Origin: F23-B02 sp963629425
Lineage (GTDB): Bacteria; Bacillota; Clostridia; Oscillospirales; Oscillospiraceae
Assembly (NCBI GenBank): GCA_963629425.1
Contig: CAVGIU010000095.1
Span: 1-5,260 of the forward strand
Direction of reading: 5' to 3'
DNA length: 5,260 nt
Shown here: positions 5,259 through 5,260 of the stretch, in pieces
Layout: each line of letters starts with the position of its first letter
Position numbering within the stretch: the stretch's first letter is position 1
The notes under the pieces: generated by a model
What the model saw: the letters and a program-made list of their open reading frames with translations, nothing else
What the model was told of the DNA's origin: nothing
Database searches by the model: none
Made by a program: the position numbers and the translations under genes

Positions 5259-5260
5259 GA

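Larger units (their letters stand above)
5053..5260. repeat. Hairpin-rich non-coding stretch, possible small repeat element
   Basis: No plausible gene is seen here. GTCAAAAA (5053-5060) and TTTTTGAC (5166-5173) form an 8-bp inverted repeat. CAGACTTTTT(T)GA occurs at 5161-5172 and again at 5248-5260, the last bases of the window. Four hairpins are packed into about 160 bp. Short related words in both orientations suggest an intergenic repeat or a MITE-like element, possibly continuing past the right edge. No transposase, and no target duplication, can be shown. Confidence 0.4.

Noticed and set aside
5041..5260. tRNA, CRISPR array or small protein in the right-hand region
   Set aside because: No cloverleaf with a T-loop, no regularly spaced repeats, and no open frame with a ribosome binding site were found; only hairpins and short repeated words.

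Overview
The window looks like a piece of an anaerobic, probably gut-associated, Clostridia-type (Firmicutes) genome. This is an inference from strong AGGAGG-type ribosome binding sites about 8 nt before each start, AT-rich intergenic DNA between moderately GC-rich genes, intrinsic terminators, and an oxygen-sensitive style of flavin/iron-sulfur ene-reductase. A run of ten N inside one gene indicates a draft or metagenome assembly.

The layout is a divergent catabolic or biotransformation locus. On the minus strand, reading right to left, lie a 12-helix MFS transporter (1367-2617), a classical short-chain dehydrogenase/reductase (509-1294) and the first 151 codons of a DUF169-like protein (1-455, running off the left edge). 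Gaps of 72 and 53 bp with no visible terminator suggest one operon. On the plus strand, a large old-yellow-enzyme-type oxidoreductase (2989-4921, FMN barrel, four-Cys Fe-S motif, FAD and NAD(H) domains) is transcribed away from it. This is the architecture of 2,4-dienoyl-CoA reductase, BaiCD/BaiH and 2-enoate reductases.

The 371-bp region between the two start codons (2618-2988) is rich in signals. It holds overlapping divergent promoters sharing a CTTGTCAAG -35 centre, a second plus-strand promoter, two near-identical operator-like palindromes (2757-2768 and 2858-2869), a third inverted partial copy (2933-2944), a 12-bp direct repeat, and a possible leader terminator/attenuator (2856-2951) ahead of the ene-reductase gene.

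The right end (4922-5260) has no recognisable gene. It holds a stem enclosing a pyrimidine-rich loop, a good terminator (5016-5044) and a cluster of four further hairpins that may be a small repeat element.

Working model (inference): a substrate with an activated C=C bond, for example a steroid, bile-acid, flavonoid or phenylpropanoid-like compound, is taken up by the MFS protein, interconverted at a hydroxyl/keto position by the SDR, and reduced at the double bond by the ene-reductase. A repressor that releases when the substrate is present could bind the palindromes. The regulator gene is not in the window and the substrate cannot be read from sequence.
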